Origin: Oncomelania hupensis
Taxonomy: Eukaryota > Mollusca > Gastropoda > Littorinimorpha > Pomatiopsidae
NCBI GenBank assembly: GCA_036898135.1
Contig: CM072523.1
Coordinates: 38,266,451 to 38,330,450 of the forward strand
DNA length: 64,000 nt
Direction of reading: 5' to 3'
The notes below the pieces were generated by a model. The model did no database searches. It saw nothing but the letters and a program-made list of their open reading frames with translations, and had not been told where the DNA came from. This document shows, in pieces, positions 21,990 to 35,100 of this stretch. Made by a program: the position numbers and the translations under genes. The first letter of the stretch is position 1, and every line of letters begins with the position of its first letter.

Positions 21990-23315
21990 TTTATATATTT
22001 TACTCATGCACTATAGATCTTTGATTATGGGGGTGGATGGGGGGGGGGGGGGGGGAGGAGAGAGAAAAAGAAGTCCAAAGTTATTTACTCAGTATTTTAT
22101 GGTTGATTTGTTCGTAACTTCGCTACATCATTTATTTAGTTATATTTTGTTTGTTTTGTTAATTTAATTTATTTTATAAATTGATAGTCGATCTGCCCAA
22201 ATTAATAAAACGTTGATGATTTCGAACAACCATGCGGAGTTTCTGTGGTTTCACAAATCGAGAAACACGTACCGTTCTTAAAATAAAATAAATAAAAACA
22301 ATGCGATGGGGAAAAATGGAATGTGGAATTGAAGAATCAGGCTACACAGCATCATTGGTAGTTGACAGTGTTCAATTGTTCCTAGTTCTACTGTTTACTG
22401 ACCTGGCTTAAATTCACTCCAGTAGCTTGTGTGTGGAAGCAATCGGTTGCATCAGAAGACGACCAACACATTAGAGGGAAAACTTTATAATAACTGGTTG
22501 TGATCTTTCGAAGAGTTACCTACGAGCATAATTATATGCAACACCGATCAAGATGTTGAAAAGCAAACGATGAACTTTTTCTGTTTTCATTACTGAAAAT
22601 AGATCCGTTTACCCGAGTGTGCCTTGAAAGATTTATTTAGGTCTAAGTTTAGTTTGTGAGACTACGCGCGCGCGCGCTTGTGTGTGTGTGTGTTGAGGGA
22701 AAGGGGGAGGTGGAGTGTTTGTGCGTGCCGAGATAAGCTTAATTGATAACGCAACGTTGTGTCACTCTTGGCCAAACATTCGTGCGTCTAACGGCTGTCT
22801 CATGCACTTCGTTGATAGGAGACGCGTAGAATTTCTTTGATATACGTCATCTGCTGTTTCTTAAAGAATGAAGAATTGGAAGAACTTTTCTATGTGCGTT
22901 CGTTCTTTCTAGAATTGATTACGTTTGATTTCCTCCTCTCTGCTTCTCTAACTATTTCGTTAAAAATCATTAAATGTTTGCGGTGTATCCCACAGCTGAC
23001 GTCATTATCCTTCGGAGGGGCCGCCGCACGTGCTCTGTGGAGCTATGTCACGTGCTGCACCAATAGCAACAAGCGCTGCATTCTTCTGCTCTCACCACTG
23101 CCGCTGAATAATGAAACAATCTCCACAGGATGGAACCTCCCTGAATGTCTTTTTTGTTGGTTAATATATTTATTATAATAATTACATTGCAAACTTATTC
23201 AATCTAACGCTAAAGCTCAAGGCGCGATCAACAGCCTAATATCTGAGTAAGTATAAGCCTACCCAAAGAAAAAAAAACAATTAAAAACAAAACAAAAGAA
23301 ATGCTGGACCCTCGC

Positions 23316-23317
<2 letters not shown>
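21990..23317. other. Intergenic, no gene seen
   Basis: Contains a G run (22032-22055) and a short (CG)n(TG)n tract near 22667-22693. No exon-like frame is convincing. A motif-rich patch at 22985-23110 is listed separately. Confidence 0.5.
22985..23110. promoter_or_regulatory. Possible regulatory patch: CRE plus two CACGTG E-boxes
   Basis: A CRE-type TGACGTCA and two CACGTG motifs (CGCACGTGCT, GTCACGTGCT) fall within about 70 bases, with locally high G+C. There is no gene immediately alongside. DYNLRB lies upstream-facing about 1 kb to the left. Motif evidence only. Confidence 0.25.
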
Positions 23318-23374
<57 letters not shown>

Positions 23375-23385
23375 TACATACACAA
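23318..23385. repeat. (CT)n(CA)n microsatellite
   Basis: A CT tract passes into CA and CATA. Confidence 0.95.
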
Positions 23386-23389
23386 ACTA

Positions 23390-24830
23390 TATAACTATAA
23401 CTAAACGCCAAGTTTCAAAGAAATCCGTCTATTAATTTAAGAGAAAAGAGCGCAAAATAAATTTAAAAAATGAAAATTTATTATGTCAACCCGATGACGT
23501 CACTCGATATACGTAAGTTTTGAATAAGGCTCAACGCATCTATACACTCTCAATACATAAGAAGTTTAAAGGAAATGTTTTTTTTAAAAATCACACCTAA
23601 AATTAATAGGTGACGTCATTATTACGTCAATCGATTTGCATATTTTTGGTTTTATGTTAGAGGCATACTGAAGTCTAAGTATACACCAAATTTGAACCAA
23701 ATCCCTCCAGTAGTTTTGGGAAAAAATAGGATTATAAAAAAACAACAATTTATGATGTCACCTTGATAACGTTACACAATATACCATAGTTTCGTATAAG
23801 ACTGGAGGCATCTGAACACTACCCCTGTTGGGGTGCCGGGGGTTTCAGTATAAATAGTATCCCCACTTTCTGGAAATTTAGTGCTTTAAATTCCCACTGT
23901 CGCTGTCTTTCTCATTTGCTCTTTCTCATTCCTGCTCTGTTCTATCAATCTGCTATACTATCGTCTTCTTCGCTAGCCCAGTCTCCTACCTTTTTTTCTT
24001 GAAAACTCTTCCGGGACAAGACTCCTTGTTTGTGTATGAGGTCTGTTGGATCAGCTTGGGAATATTGGACGCTTTCTGCCAGGCTGCAGGTGGTCACTAG
24101 GGCTTTCTATGATGTTATTATTTAGCAATGTAGGCATTTTATATGTATGTGTTTTGTTGATAATTTATAATGATGTTTGTATTCTATTTTGTTTTTGTAA
24201 ACGGGGGTTCGATAAGTTGGGGTGAAGCCTCAGCCGTCTCCTGCGTGGGATGTCTTTATTGTAAAGTGACTGCCTGGTGGAGAGTATTCAGTTTTACCAC
24301 TAGGGTTGTTTCAGCAGATCTTTTATGCGGATCGGGGGTTGTCCGGTCCTGATTTGGCTCGGAAGAGTCCGCTGGACCTAAAACAATTAATAATCATGTA
24401 ATGTAAAGTAATATATCTGAACACTCTAGTTACATACGAAGTTTTAAAAAATTATTTAAAAGAATTACGTAACGATGATTACAACACTCCATTTGCACAA
24501 GTTTGGTTTTACACTGGAGGCACAGGTGAAGAGACACACCAAACTTGAACCAAATTCCTCCAGTAGTTTTGGAAAAAAAAATAGGATTAGAAAAACAACA
24601 ACATTTTGACATCAGCACGATGACGTCACCCAACATGCAAAAATTGTTTGTCAACTGGTAGGATTCAATATTTCCTAACGAAATACAAAATTTCAAAGAA
24701 ATCCCTCCATTTGTTTCGGAGAAAAGTGCGCAAACGTCACCTTCGGACTTCGGACGGACGGGCATGGCACTGTTCGGACGAAAAAGTCAATTTATATAAA
24801 AGTTTATAAAACGTAGCATAGGAGGAGTGT
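23390..24830. repeat. Repeat C with internal TGACGTCA motifs, split by a family A insertion
   Basis: An internally repetitive A/T-rich sequence. Phrases such as CAAGTTTCAAAGAAATCC, GATGACGTCAC and CCCTCCAGTAGTTTTGGG recur several times. It is interrupted at 23821-24414 by a family A copy with an 11-bp target duplication. No coding potential. Confidence 0.65.
23821..24414 (+). mobile_element. Family A retroposon, full length, 11-bp TSD
   Basis: ATCTGAACACT occurs at 23810-23820 and again at 24415-24425, so the element is exactly 594 bases. It begins ACCCCTGTTGGGGTGCCGGG, has TATAAATA about 30 bases in, and ends in ATGTAATGTAAAGTAATAT. Variable-length direct duplications and a simple-repeat tail indicate target-primed retroposition. 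Confidence 0.85.
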
Positions 24831-25162
24831 CAATTAATTGTATACGTGCTCGCTTGGCATTCTTAAATTCAAAGCTGTCCATTAACCACCGTGCTCACTT
24901 GGACCTGTTCTGATCAGCCTCCACTGCGCACCTGACGTCAAGCCCGAGTGGCTGCACGTGTTGGATTGTGAAGTCACGCTTGGTGATACAATAATGCTGC
25001 ACGTGTTGAAACGTGTACAGCATGCTGGTACGCGGGAAGACTGTGCGGCTCTACAAACACACGAAGACCCCATATCTCCAGCTAGTCCATTTATTGGAGT
25101 TGTAGGATACACTATAAGTATAACTATAATCATAAGAACGTAACTCAGCTGAGTTGTATTAC
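24831..25162. other. Short unique stretch, no gene seen
   Basis: Contains two GCACGTGTTG E-box motifs and a TGACGTCA. No convincing exon. Confidence 0.4.
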
Positions 25163-25174
25163 TCTATACCGGTT

Positions 25175-25751
25175 ACATTACATTACATAATTGTTGCTGT
25201 AGGTCCAGCGGACTCTTCCGAGCCAAATCAGGACAGGACAACCCCCAATCCGCATAAAAGATCTGCCGAAACAACCCTAGTGGGAAAACTGAATGCCCTC
25301 CACCAGCCAGTCACTTTACAATAAAGACATCCCACGCAGGGGACGGCTGAGGCTTCACCCCAACTTATCGAACCCCCGTTTACAAAAACAAAATAGAATA
25401 CAAACATCATTATAAATTATCAACAAAACACATACATATAAAATGCCTACATTGCTAAATAATAACATCATAGGAAGCCCTAGTGACCACCTGGCAGAAA
25501 GCGTCCAATATTCCCAAGCTGATCCAACAGATCTCATACACAAATAAGGAGTCTTGTCCCGGAAGAGTTTTCAAGAAAAAAGGTAGAAGACTGGTCTAGC
25601 GAAGAAGACGATAGTATAGCAGTTTGATAGAACAGAGCAGGAATGAGAAAGAGCAAATGAGAAAGACAGCGACAGTGGGAATTTAAAGCACTAAATTTCC
25701 AGAAAGTGGGGATACTATTTATACTGAAACCCCCGGCACCCCAACGGGGGG
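25175..25751 (-). mobile_element. Family A retroposon, full length, 12-bp TSD
   Basis: TCTATACCGGTT (25163-25174) and TCTATACTGGTT (25752-25763) flank it with one difference. It reads on the minus strand with a (TTACA)n tail at its left edge. Confidence 0.85.
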
Positions 25752-25822
25752 TCTATACTGGTTTATTTTAGTGATTTGTCCTTGAGCACTACAAGAAAAA
25801 TTGTTTATAGCACATCTTGCAT

Positions 25823-26399
25823 CCCCCCGTGGGGATGCCAGGGGTTTCAGTATAAATAGTATCCCCACTTTCTGGAAATTTAGTGATTTAAATTTCCACT
25901 GTCGCTGTCTTTCTCATTTGTTCTTTCTCATTCCTGCTCTGTTCTATCAATCTGCTATACTTTCTTCTTCTTCGCTAGACCAGTCACCTACCTTTTTTCT
26001 TGAAAACTCTTCCGGGACAAAACTCCTTATTTGTGTGTGAGGTCTGTTGGATCAGCTTGGGAATATTGGACGCTTTCTGCCAGGTGGTCACTAGGGCGTC
26101 CTATGATGTTATTATTTAGCAATGTAGGCATTTTATATGTATGTGTTTTGTTGATAATTTATAATGATGTTTGTATTATATTTTGTTTTTGTAAACGGGG
26201 GGTCGATAAATTAAAGTATAGCCTCAGCGTCTCCTGCGTGGGATGTCTTTATTGTAAAGTGACTGGCTGATGGAGAGCCTTCAGTGTTACCACTAGGGTT
26301 GTTTCAGCAGATCTTTTATGCGGATTGGGCGTTGTCCGGTCCTGATTTGGCTCGGAAGAGTCCGCTGGACCTAAAGCAATAATCTTGTAAAGTAATGTA
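25823..26399 (+). mobile_element. Family A retroposon, full length, 11-bp TSD
   Basis: ACATCTTGCAT flanks it at 25812-25822 and 26400-26410. It lies 71 bases from the previous copy in opposite orientation, 5' end to 5' end. Confidence 0.87.
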
Positions 26400-26529
26400 A
26401 CATCTTGCATGAACGTCTGATGGAAAAACATACACTGGAACACCAAAACCGATGTAAATGAACAAGGACTGTTGCAAGGTCAGCATGTATTATACTAGCA
26501 GGAGAGTGAAATGGTACTTCAGACAATTT

Positions 26530-27490
26530 GCCGGTCTTGTTTTAGTTCCAGAATTTGTCATTTTGTAGTTTGTTATATGTATTACTCATTTACCGTGTAC
26601 CCGTTCGCAGAAAAATCAATTATTTATTTCTATTCTGTTATTAGTTTCTTTATATATATAGTTATGAATTATGGGTACACGTTATGATCAAGCCATTGAT
26701 CAAGCTCATGCATGTGTGCAATAGAGATTGATGAGAGAGAGTTAATTAGTTATTCATTGCTTACAGGGTCCAGCGGACTGCAAAGAGCCGAATCAGGACC
26801 ACAAAATCAAGATCACAAATTCGCTGAAAGAGGACTTACCCCTAATCCGCATAAAAGATCTGCCGAAGCAACCCTAGTGGTAACACTGAAGGCAATCCAC
26901 CAGCTGGTCACTTTACAATAAAGACATCCATCGCAGGGGACGCTGAGGCTATACTAATTTATCGAATCCCCGTTTACAAAAACAAAATAGAATACAAACA
27001 TTATAAAATATCAACAAAACACATACATATAAAATGCCTACATTGCCAAATAATAACAGCATAGGAAGCCCCAGTGATCATTTGGCAGAAAGCGTCCAAT
27101 ATTCCCAAGCTGATCCAACAGACCTCACACACGAGTGCGGAGTTTGTCCCTTAAAAATGTTCTTGTCTAGCAAAGATAGAATAGTAGATTGATAGATATC
27201 AGTAGGAATGATAAAGAATACAGGAGAAAGACAGTGGCAGTGAAAATTTAAAGCACTAAATTTCCAGAAAGTGGGGAAACTATTTATACTGAAACTCCCA
27301 GCACCTACATGGGGGCTTGTTTTTGTTCCGAGTTTGCCATTTTGTAGTTTGTTACATGTATTACTCATTTACCGTATACCCGTTTTGCAGAAACATTATT
27401 TATGTTATTAGTTTCTTTATATATATATATAGTTATGTATTATGGGTACAATTTATGATATAGCTCATGCATGTGTGCAATAGAGGTTGA
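26530..27490. repeat. Direct duplication flanking a family A copy
   Basis: About 200 bases at 26530-26745 (through ATGTATTACTCATTTACCGT to CATGCATGTGTGCAATAGAG) recur at 27311-27490. Each copy is followed by a family A 3' end. A composite unit, host sequence plus retroposon end, appears to have been duplicated or mobilised together. Confidence 0.7.
26742..27313 (-). mobile_element. Family A retroposon, variant 3' end
   Basis: Matches family A over its length. Its 3' side reads AGGGTCC preceded by TTAGTTATTCATTGCTTACA, as in the 33711 copy, rather than the (TTACA)n tail. This suggests a subfamily with a different 3' end. Confidence 0.75.
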
Positions 27491-27585
27491 GAGATTGAGA
27501 GAGAGATTGAGAGAGAGATTGAGAGAGAGAGGGAGGAGGAGAGAGGGAGGGAGGGAGAGAGAGAGGGAGGGAGAGAGAGAGAGAA
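27484..27585. repeat. (GA)n / GGGA-rich microsatellite
   Basis: Imperfect GAGAGATTGAGAGA units pass into GAGGGAGGGA. Confidence 0.9.
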
Positions 27586-27638
27586 AGGCCTCGTAGCGGA
27601 GGTGACCATTTTTGGATAGATAGATAGATACTCAGTGC

Positions 27639-27683
27639 TTTTAGGGTCCAGCGGATTGCCAAGAGCCGAATCAGGACCACACC
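27639..27683 (-). mobile_element. Family A 3'-end fragment
   Basis: GGTCCAGCGGATTGCCAAGA followed by GCCGAATCAGGACC, preceded by a GATA repeat. Only the terminal ~45 bases of the element are present. Confidence 0.6.
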
Positions 27684-27689
27684 ATTTTT

Positions 27690-30600
27690 GGAGATGGTGA
27701 CAACTTTATATAGCATACCCATCATAGTGCACGTAAAAGTTATAAAAACAGTAACATAACTTTTACTGATACTGAGTGATAGATGAAGAGATTACATTTT
27801 GCAATATCATAACCAACTTCATCACCAATGAGAAAAATACTTTATTTTTCAAAGCAATTTGCAAAAACAATCATTTTTTCAATCATCTGTCTAACTTTCA
27901 GAATTTTGTTTGAGATCTTGAAATTAACTTGACAAAATACATACTACCTCCCTTTTCATTTGATATTTTCATTTCCCTGAAAAAAAAAATCTTTCACTTG
28001 AATATACTTTATTTTTGTAAAGCTTCTAGCATTTCCATGCAATACAAACATTTTTTTATATATATATATTTAATGATAGAACCGTTCCATGCAATATTTT
28101 ATTGTAAATGATAGTGTATGCTTAACAACACAAAAGTACAATGCATGATGCCGATAACACGAGAGACGTTACATGATTTAGAAAAACTAAACCTTCAAAA
28201 TATTTTTTTTTTAAAGTTTGGTTCAAAATAATCATGTCATAGGCTTCAATGGGCAAACCCTCCCCCCTCCCCTCTCAAACATGAAATGGTATTTTTAACA
28301 AATTACCTGCTATACCTTTCCTCATCATCTTCCACAGGAAGACATTGTGAAAAGAACAGAAATTCTTACACTTTACCATAGCATGCTACTAACAGACTAC
28401 CAACATTTTGCATGATGTACATGACAACCGCTAATTTATAACAATTATATTTATTCAGATTTTTTCATTAATGGTATTAACTTTCTGTAAATTAAAGCAG
28501 AATTCTAAAACCCAATTTATCGGCAGGAATGTTCATTCAATACACAACGTGGGTAATTAAATCAACAGGAAACGCTGTACTAATGTAATATTTATTTTGG
28601 ATGATAAAGTATACATACTATGAAACTTGTAATGAAGGTCTAAGTATTCCATAACTGGCAAACATACACTGGTTATATAGCACTTGCTCATACGGTTAAT
28701 GTATCATTTTTTCATGCACACGCGTAAGGCAGCATCATGCATACTATTGAAAGCCACGCCATAATTCGTTAGGCTCAAGCACGAAATTACTCATCTAGTT
28801 CTAATAATGATAAACCAAAAATGTTTAAACATCAAATGAGCACAAAACATTTCACTTTAAAAAAAACAAAATCAACATACATACAATTAAGTTGAAATCA
28901 CATCTATTAGGAAAAAAAAGCGTTCAAATGAAGTACCAAAAAGAAAAAGACGGTAACAAAAATCAATCCCAAACAAAAATCACATTAAATACCATTATGG
29001 CATTCAAAACCAAGTTATAAAATATTCAAACAAGTTATAGAATACTAAGCTTTATCAACAAAACTGCTACAACAAACCAAAACTAAACAGAAAATTAGGT
29101 AACAGTCATCACTAAATACAAACAAAACCATACAAAAACTGAAATCTGAACAATTGTTACAAATATTTTTACATAGAACTTTTTCTCAAAACAAAAGATG
29201 TTTTATAGAACAGTCATACAAAACCGTGTAATATACCTGGTTACACCCACACAATGTGGGAGCAATTCCCAAGTGAAGAAAAAAGATAAAAGATAAAGAT
29301 AACATCTGATAGTTCACGCAATCTGTTCAGTCACATTGAGAAATTGTGTCCAAGTCACGCGGAAAACATTTGTCCATCCCATATTGTTTAACAAGTTATA
29401 GAAAGGAACACCCGACACCAAGATACTAACACAAAATGTTTTATCAGACAGATATCCGATGAACTTGCTGCTATCACATGACATGACATTTAATCCTTGC
29501 TATCATGAAACTGATAATTATCTTTGACACTTTGAATGTAGTAGTCCCAATAAACTACAACAGTACTGACACCTTATGTACACAAAAATAAACTCAAGTC
29601 TAAATCAGTATTTGACACTTTAGGCACAGAAAAAACCTTTTACAGAGGTTGCACCACCACTAACATAAAATCAAAGTCCACAGAAAATAAATTGACAAAA
29701 CTCACTCATGGCACAATCACACTGTCACATCAACACCAAACATACTTTATCAAATAATGGAGGGACAACTAAAATGCAGCTGAAAACCTTGCAAAATTCA
29801 ACCAAGAAATGATTTCACAACGCACATTCTCACCGATATCTATTCCCTGTACACCCAAGAAATGATTTCACAACGCACATTCTCACCTGTATCAATTTCT
29901 TGTACACCTTTGTTTAAAATAACATAAAATAAAATTACAGAGAAAGCCAATTGCTAGTCAATGTAAAGTCAGTAGTTGAACCTATGCAAATTCAGAAGTC
30001 AAACCTACAAACAATTTAAAATATGCACTAAACTTGCCAGAAATCTTGGAGGAAAAAATGCATTTCACTTGATCTCTGAAGTTAAGGTTACATTTAAGTT
30101 GATAAATGAGCCAAATCAAGACTGGATTTTATGTTTCCGCATGTACCTTTCAAATTTTAATTTGATAAAACCAGCTTTGCTTGGTAAATTAGATAGAAGA
30201 TCTTAGATTGTTCCCCAACCCTTGTGATACACAAATTCAAAATTTGTTGAGTAGGCAAGGAAGCGCTTTGTTCAATGTAGAGGTTCCCCCTTGAGTTTTG
30301 TTCAAGTGTTACTATACCAACTACACTACATGCACACAAACTCAAATAACCTATTTTTATTTGTTTTGTTTTTAAATCTGAATAATTCAAATAAAGATGT
30401 AGAAATGTTGATGATATGAAAAAATACAAATTTGACAGGAATATTTGGAAGTATTCTACTTTAAAAAAAAAAACGTTTAAAAAAATGTATAAGAAAAAGA
30501 AAATAACATATTTCAGTACTTCATCTTGAATACATGTCTGATGTAGTAATCTCAGCAACAATATCCATAGTCAATTCCAAAGAAAGCTTTAGTGAGACGG

Positions 30601-31713
30601 GTGGAGGGGACTAGAGTAAGATGTACCTCATCTAAAGAGCAATGGGGGACAGAGGGGAAGGGTGGGGGACGTGAGTTATGGACCATGCCACTTTGATATG
30701 TTCTCATGACATAAGGGATGCACGAAAGGCGACTATCATTGAAGGGTCGGAGATAAACCCTCCTACAATAGAGAACCCAGTGATAGGAAGGACAATGCAC
30801 AGCATATAAATGTATCGAGACAAGGAATGAATTAAAACAAAGAACAAGGAGTGCTGTGTATTGCAACTACAATAATGTTTTTAAATGTGTCCACCTTCGT
30901 GGTGGTGAAAACAGCAACACACGACTAAAAAATATGAAACTGATGAGGTTACCGATGTGGTGCTAGGCAAACGAGAGGAATTCTAAACATGAGACAGATA
31001 GAAGGATGAAAACAATGGGTTGGAGGGGTAGGGGGGGGGGTAGAGAGAATGGGTGGGCGAGGCAGGGAGGTGGAGTGGGGACGGGTCTCGATCAAGTTTT
31101 TTTTCTTTAGGGTAAGCTGTGGGGGGGAGGGGGGGGGGGGATTAAGATCATACACAGCTTCAGCAAATAATATTCCCTGCAGCAGTTCACACAACTCCAC
31201 TTTTTTCTTCAGTGTAATTACTCAATGCCAGTATATTATCCATGTTCAAGGCAGCCGCTTCCAAAAACTGACTCGAAACAAATCCATTGTTTTCCTGAGT
31301 GTATTGAAAACCATTCTTAGTACTCCTATTTTTCTTTCCATGTTTTTGTTAAATAATAATAATAACAGGCAATGTATACAGCGCTTTACGAAATCACAAA
31401 GCGCTTTACACAAACAAATGTAAACAATGTTAACTATATAAAGCTGCAAAAGGTATGATCCCATTATAATGGTTGGATGTTTTCCTCAAACAAGTTGACC
31501 CACAGTTTCTACGCAATACTACCCACTATATTTTATCAATCCTCCTGTTGGTAAAATCAGGTTGCAGAGTTTAATACTGCTGTGCCCTTCATGCCATCTT
31601 GATGGTAACCAGTGAGTCAACAGTTCTTGCAGGTCAATTACAGTCATGATGGAACAAAGCCTATGAGTAACGGTATAGAAACATCCCAGCTTGCAAATTA
31701 CTGTCCCTGGTTG
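27690..31713 (-). other. LAMP 3' UTR / 3' flank, no other gene seen
   Basis: Unique A/T-rich sequence downstream of the LAMP stop on the minus strand. It could hold a long 3' UTR. Several minus-strand AATAAA hexamers exist, so the end cannot be fixed. A 53-base tandem duplication (CCAAGAAATGATTTCACAAC...) lies at about 29800-29890. AGCGCTTTAC motifs near 31380 look like a fragment of a SINE/LINE end. Confidence 0.4.
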
Positions 31714-32127
31714 TTACACAGTTTCATAGCCTGCGCGGCGGCTTCGTTTGCGTCCAATGAGGTAAGCGATGAGCACTATAACCACCAGGCCAGCCAGTGC
31801 AGCACCCACAGCGATGGGCACGATGCTATTAGTCTCATCATCAGCCTCGCACTCTGCCACTTCTGAACACAAAAAATTAAGCAAAATACATTAGCAAAAA
31901 ACTGTGTGACTAATAAATAGAACTAGAAAGGCTCACATGCTCCTTATGGAACTTGCAGTATTTAACATCAAAACGACCACCAAAGGAACAAAAGGAAAGA
32001 AACAGTGGCATTAAAATGCAAATACCTACTCTGATCTTTCTATGCTCCTGACCTTGAGATGACATTGACCTCTGGCTCCAAATACATTAATGTAATATCA
32101 AATAAACTACAGCAAAAGTTGTATTAT

Positions 32128-32167
<40 letters not shown>

Positions 32168-35100
32168 CCAAACAAAAAAGTGACCTTGGGGTGAACTTTA
32201 CCTTAAGTGGCCTTCACCTTGGAATGACCTTGACCTTCATGTGACCTCTCATGCTCATAGGTATGATCAAATAACCCAATGTTGTTGCATACTATGGGTT
32301 AAATAGTGCCATTCTACCGTACGATGAAGTTTTTTTTTTTTTTAAATACGTTTTTGCAAGACTTAAAATGACCTTGACCTTCAAGATCAACAAAAAACGG
32401 AACATAAATGAAAGATCAATCAATCATCTCTAAGAAAACAAGTTTGAACTTTATATCTCATAGTTTAGGGTCAAGGTCACTTCAAAGTACCTATACTAAC
32501 CGCCTTTGGACAGTTCTAGTGACCTTGACATGAGGTGGACCAAATGTACAATGTGTGTCTCACTGATATCATGCATCAAAGAATCATAAGCGCAATATTA
32601 ATAACTTTAAAAAAATGTGAATTTTTGTTAAAAATTTTCATTTTTGACCTTGTGACCTTGACGTAAAGTCATTCATTTACTGATTATTCATGAGGTCTCA
32701 TGGATATGCACCATTTTACTAAGTTTGGTTGTAAAAGTTGAAATAGATTCTGAGATTTTTTTTTTTCAATCAGGTTTCTCTTTAGGTCTTCTTCATTGGT
32801 TCTTTTTTTTTAACGTTTCTTTATGTGGAAACATTTTGTAAATTAACAAAAATGTATACATGTACATTTATAATATCAAAAGCAATAGGCAGTTTTCCGG
32901 TTGTCATTGCATATGTTTGTCATTATTAATCTTTTTTAAAAATCTCTAAGCTTCATTTCATAATCAAAAATATATTCAATTATAAATCTGTCTCCATATC
33001 TGAATTTACTAATACAAATTGGTTCTGAGATATTAATCCTCTTGGAAACGGTAAACAAAGATATGCCCTTTTTAAAAAAAAAAAAAAAAAAAAAAGTCAA
33101 TTTGCACTATTTAGGACTCATCTGGCATCGATTTGCAAAAAATATTGAAATGTTTTATTGTTGGTGCGAGTATATAGAAACACTGCTATGCATGATGGTC
33201 CAAAACTAAGAATTACCTTAGCATTAAACACATTTCCGGACAAAATGGGGCCGATTTAGCATTGTTTGAACCAAAATACTGCATAGGTTATGCATCACAG
33301 TGCAATGTGCCTTATTGTCTCATTCTTATTTCCAAAAAAGTCCTTTTTGTTTAACTCCTTTCTTACCGCAAGCAGGGTATTATCGTTCGTAAAGTTCTGC
33401 AATGAATACCCACAAACGGGGAATCCATGTGTGAATTAGTACTTTCAATTGGGTCAGTACTACTATACAGAGTAACCTCCTTTACGGGAAATAAAGCAAA
33501 TGACTAGATATATCGTTCTAATGCTAACGACACTCTGAAGTTATTTCTTGGAGTTTTTGGAGTGTTGAAATGGAAAAAACCACCATGGACGAGCCCCATA
33601 AGGTGCTGTTCATGGACCCCCATAGTGAGGTGGATAAAGTTTCTAAAAGTGATATTGATAGTTCAGATTATGAATCAGAAAATTTGCTTAAGTATTTAAA
33701 GTAGTGAGGAGCAAGTTAGTTATTCATCGCTTACAGGGGTCCAGCGGACTGCAAGGAGCCGAATCAGGACCACAAAATCAAGACCACAACTTCGCTGAAA
33801 GTGGACTCACCCCTGATCCGCATTAAAGATCTGTCGAAACAACCCTAGTGGTAACACTGAAGGCACTCCACCAGCCGGTCGTAGTGAGGAGTGTATCGAC
33901 CTATCTCTGGCATTTTCAATGCCCAGTCCCAGCACTTTTTATCAACCTGGTGCTCAGTGGGGAAAGGGGAAGGAATAAACGGAATAAAATCTCACTACAA
34001 TATTTTCCCAAAACATACATTTACTTGTAAACAATTAGGAAACAGTCTTCACACAACATTTAGCAAAGATAGAATGAAAAAAAATTACATTAGTTATGAT
34101 TTTTTTTAACCAAAGCTACTCATTTTTTTCTTGGGTTTTGCAAAAATGTTCTTGAGGAGGGAAAGCACTATTGCGTAATTTACTGTTTAAGAAAGAAGTT
34201 AAGGTAAATTATTAAGTCCATGTGTATTAGATTAGCACTACAATAGAATTTTTCATTTGAGATAATAAAGTATAATTATGTGTTCTTATAGGTTCACTGA
34301 TAGGTTGATTTAAGTCTTGTGCACAAGGATCAGCGAATTGCCACACTGATCACAAAGCCAGTTTGCTTACAAGTGTTAATAGCCTTTAAATCAGCATACT
34401 CTTTCCACGATTCTATTTACTGTTTTCAAATAAGGCAATGCATGCAAAACACTTGCTGATCTCACAACAGGCAATCACTAAACAAACTTCATTTTTAGCT
34501 AAAGCTTATCAGCAAATGAACGGTTTTGAAAGAAGAGCGATTTAGTCAACTTACTGCCATCGTCGAAGGTGGTTTGGTTATTTTTGTTGAAGGCCTTGTA
34601 CTGCAAGTTCTTTGTCTGGAGCTCCACACCACCATCCAAGTGGGCAGTCTGAGCAGCGTTGCACTTGTACGAGCCCCCTCCAACACTGCCTTTCCAGAAG
34701 TCTTGCAAGTTGCTGCTGTTCACGCTCACAATGGTGCCTGTCAGAGGCAAGTGTGACAATCGTTCAGGCAAACGTCATTCATATCAAGCTATGGAGCAAA
34801 TATAACAGTCATTCCAGGCAGGGTTTATCCCTTCATACATAATCCTTTTGTCAACGCTTCAAACATTTTTACATTTTTTGTTTTACAGTATAGCAGGCAA
34901 CTGGAGATCCAGAACTTCACTGTATATGACCATACACAATACATCACATATACTCCAATGCTGAAAAGGTGAAGAAAGGTTAAAAACAACGAAAACAAGA
35001 CGGCAAGCCATTCAATGTATTAACAGACATTCGCACACATAGCAAAAGAAATACACATTTTTAAATGTGTTAATTTTCTAGGTGGTGGTGTGATTCAGCT

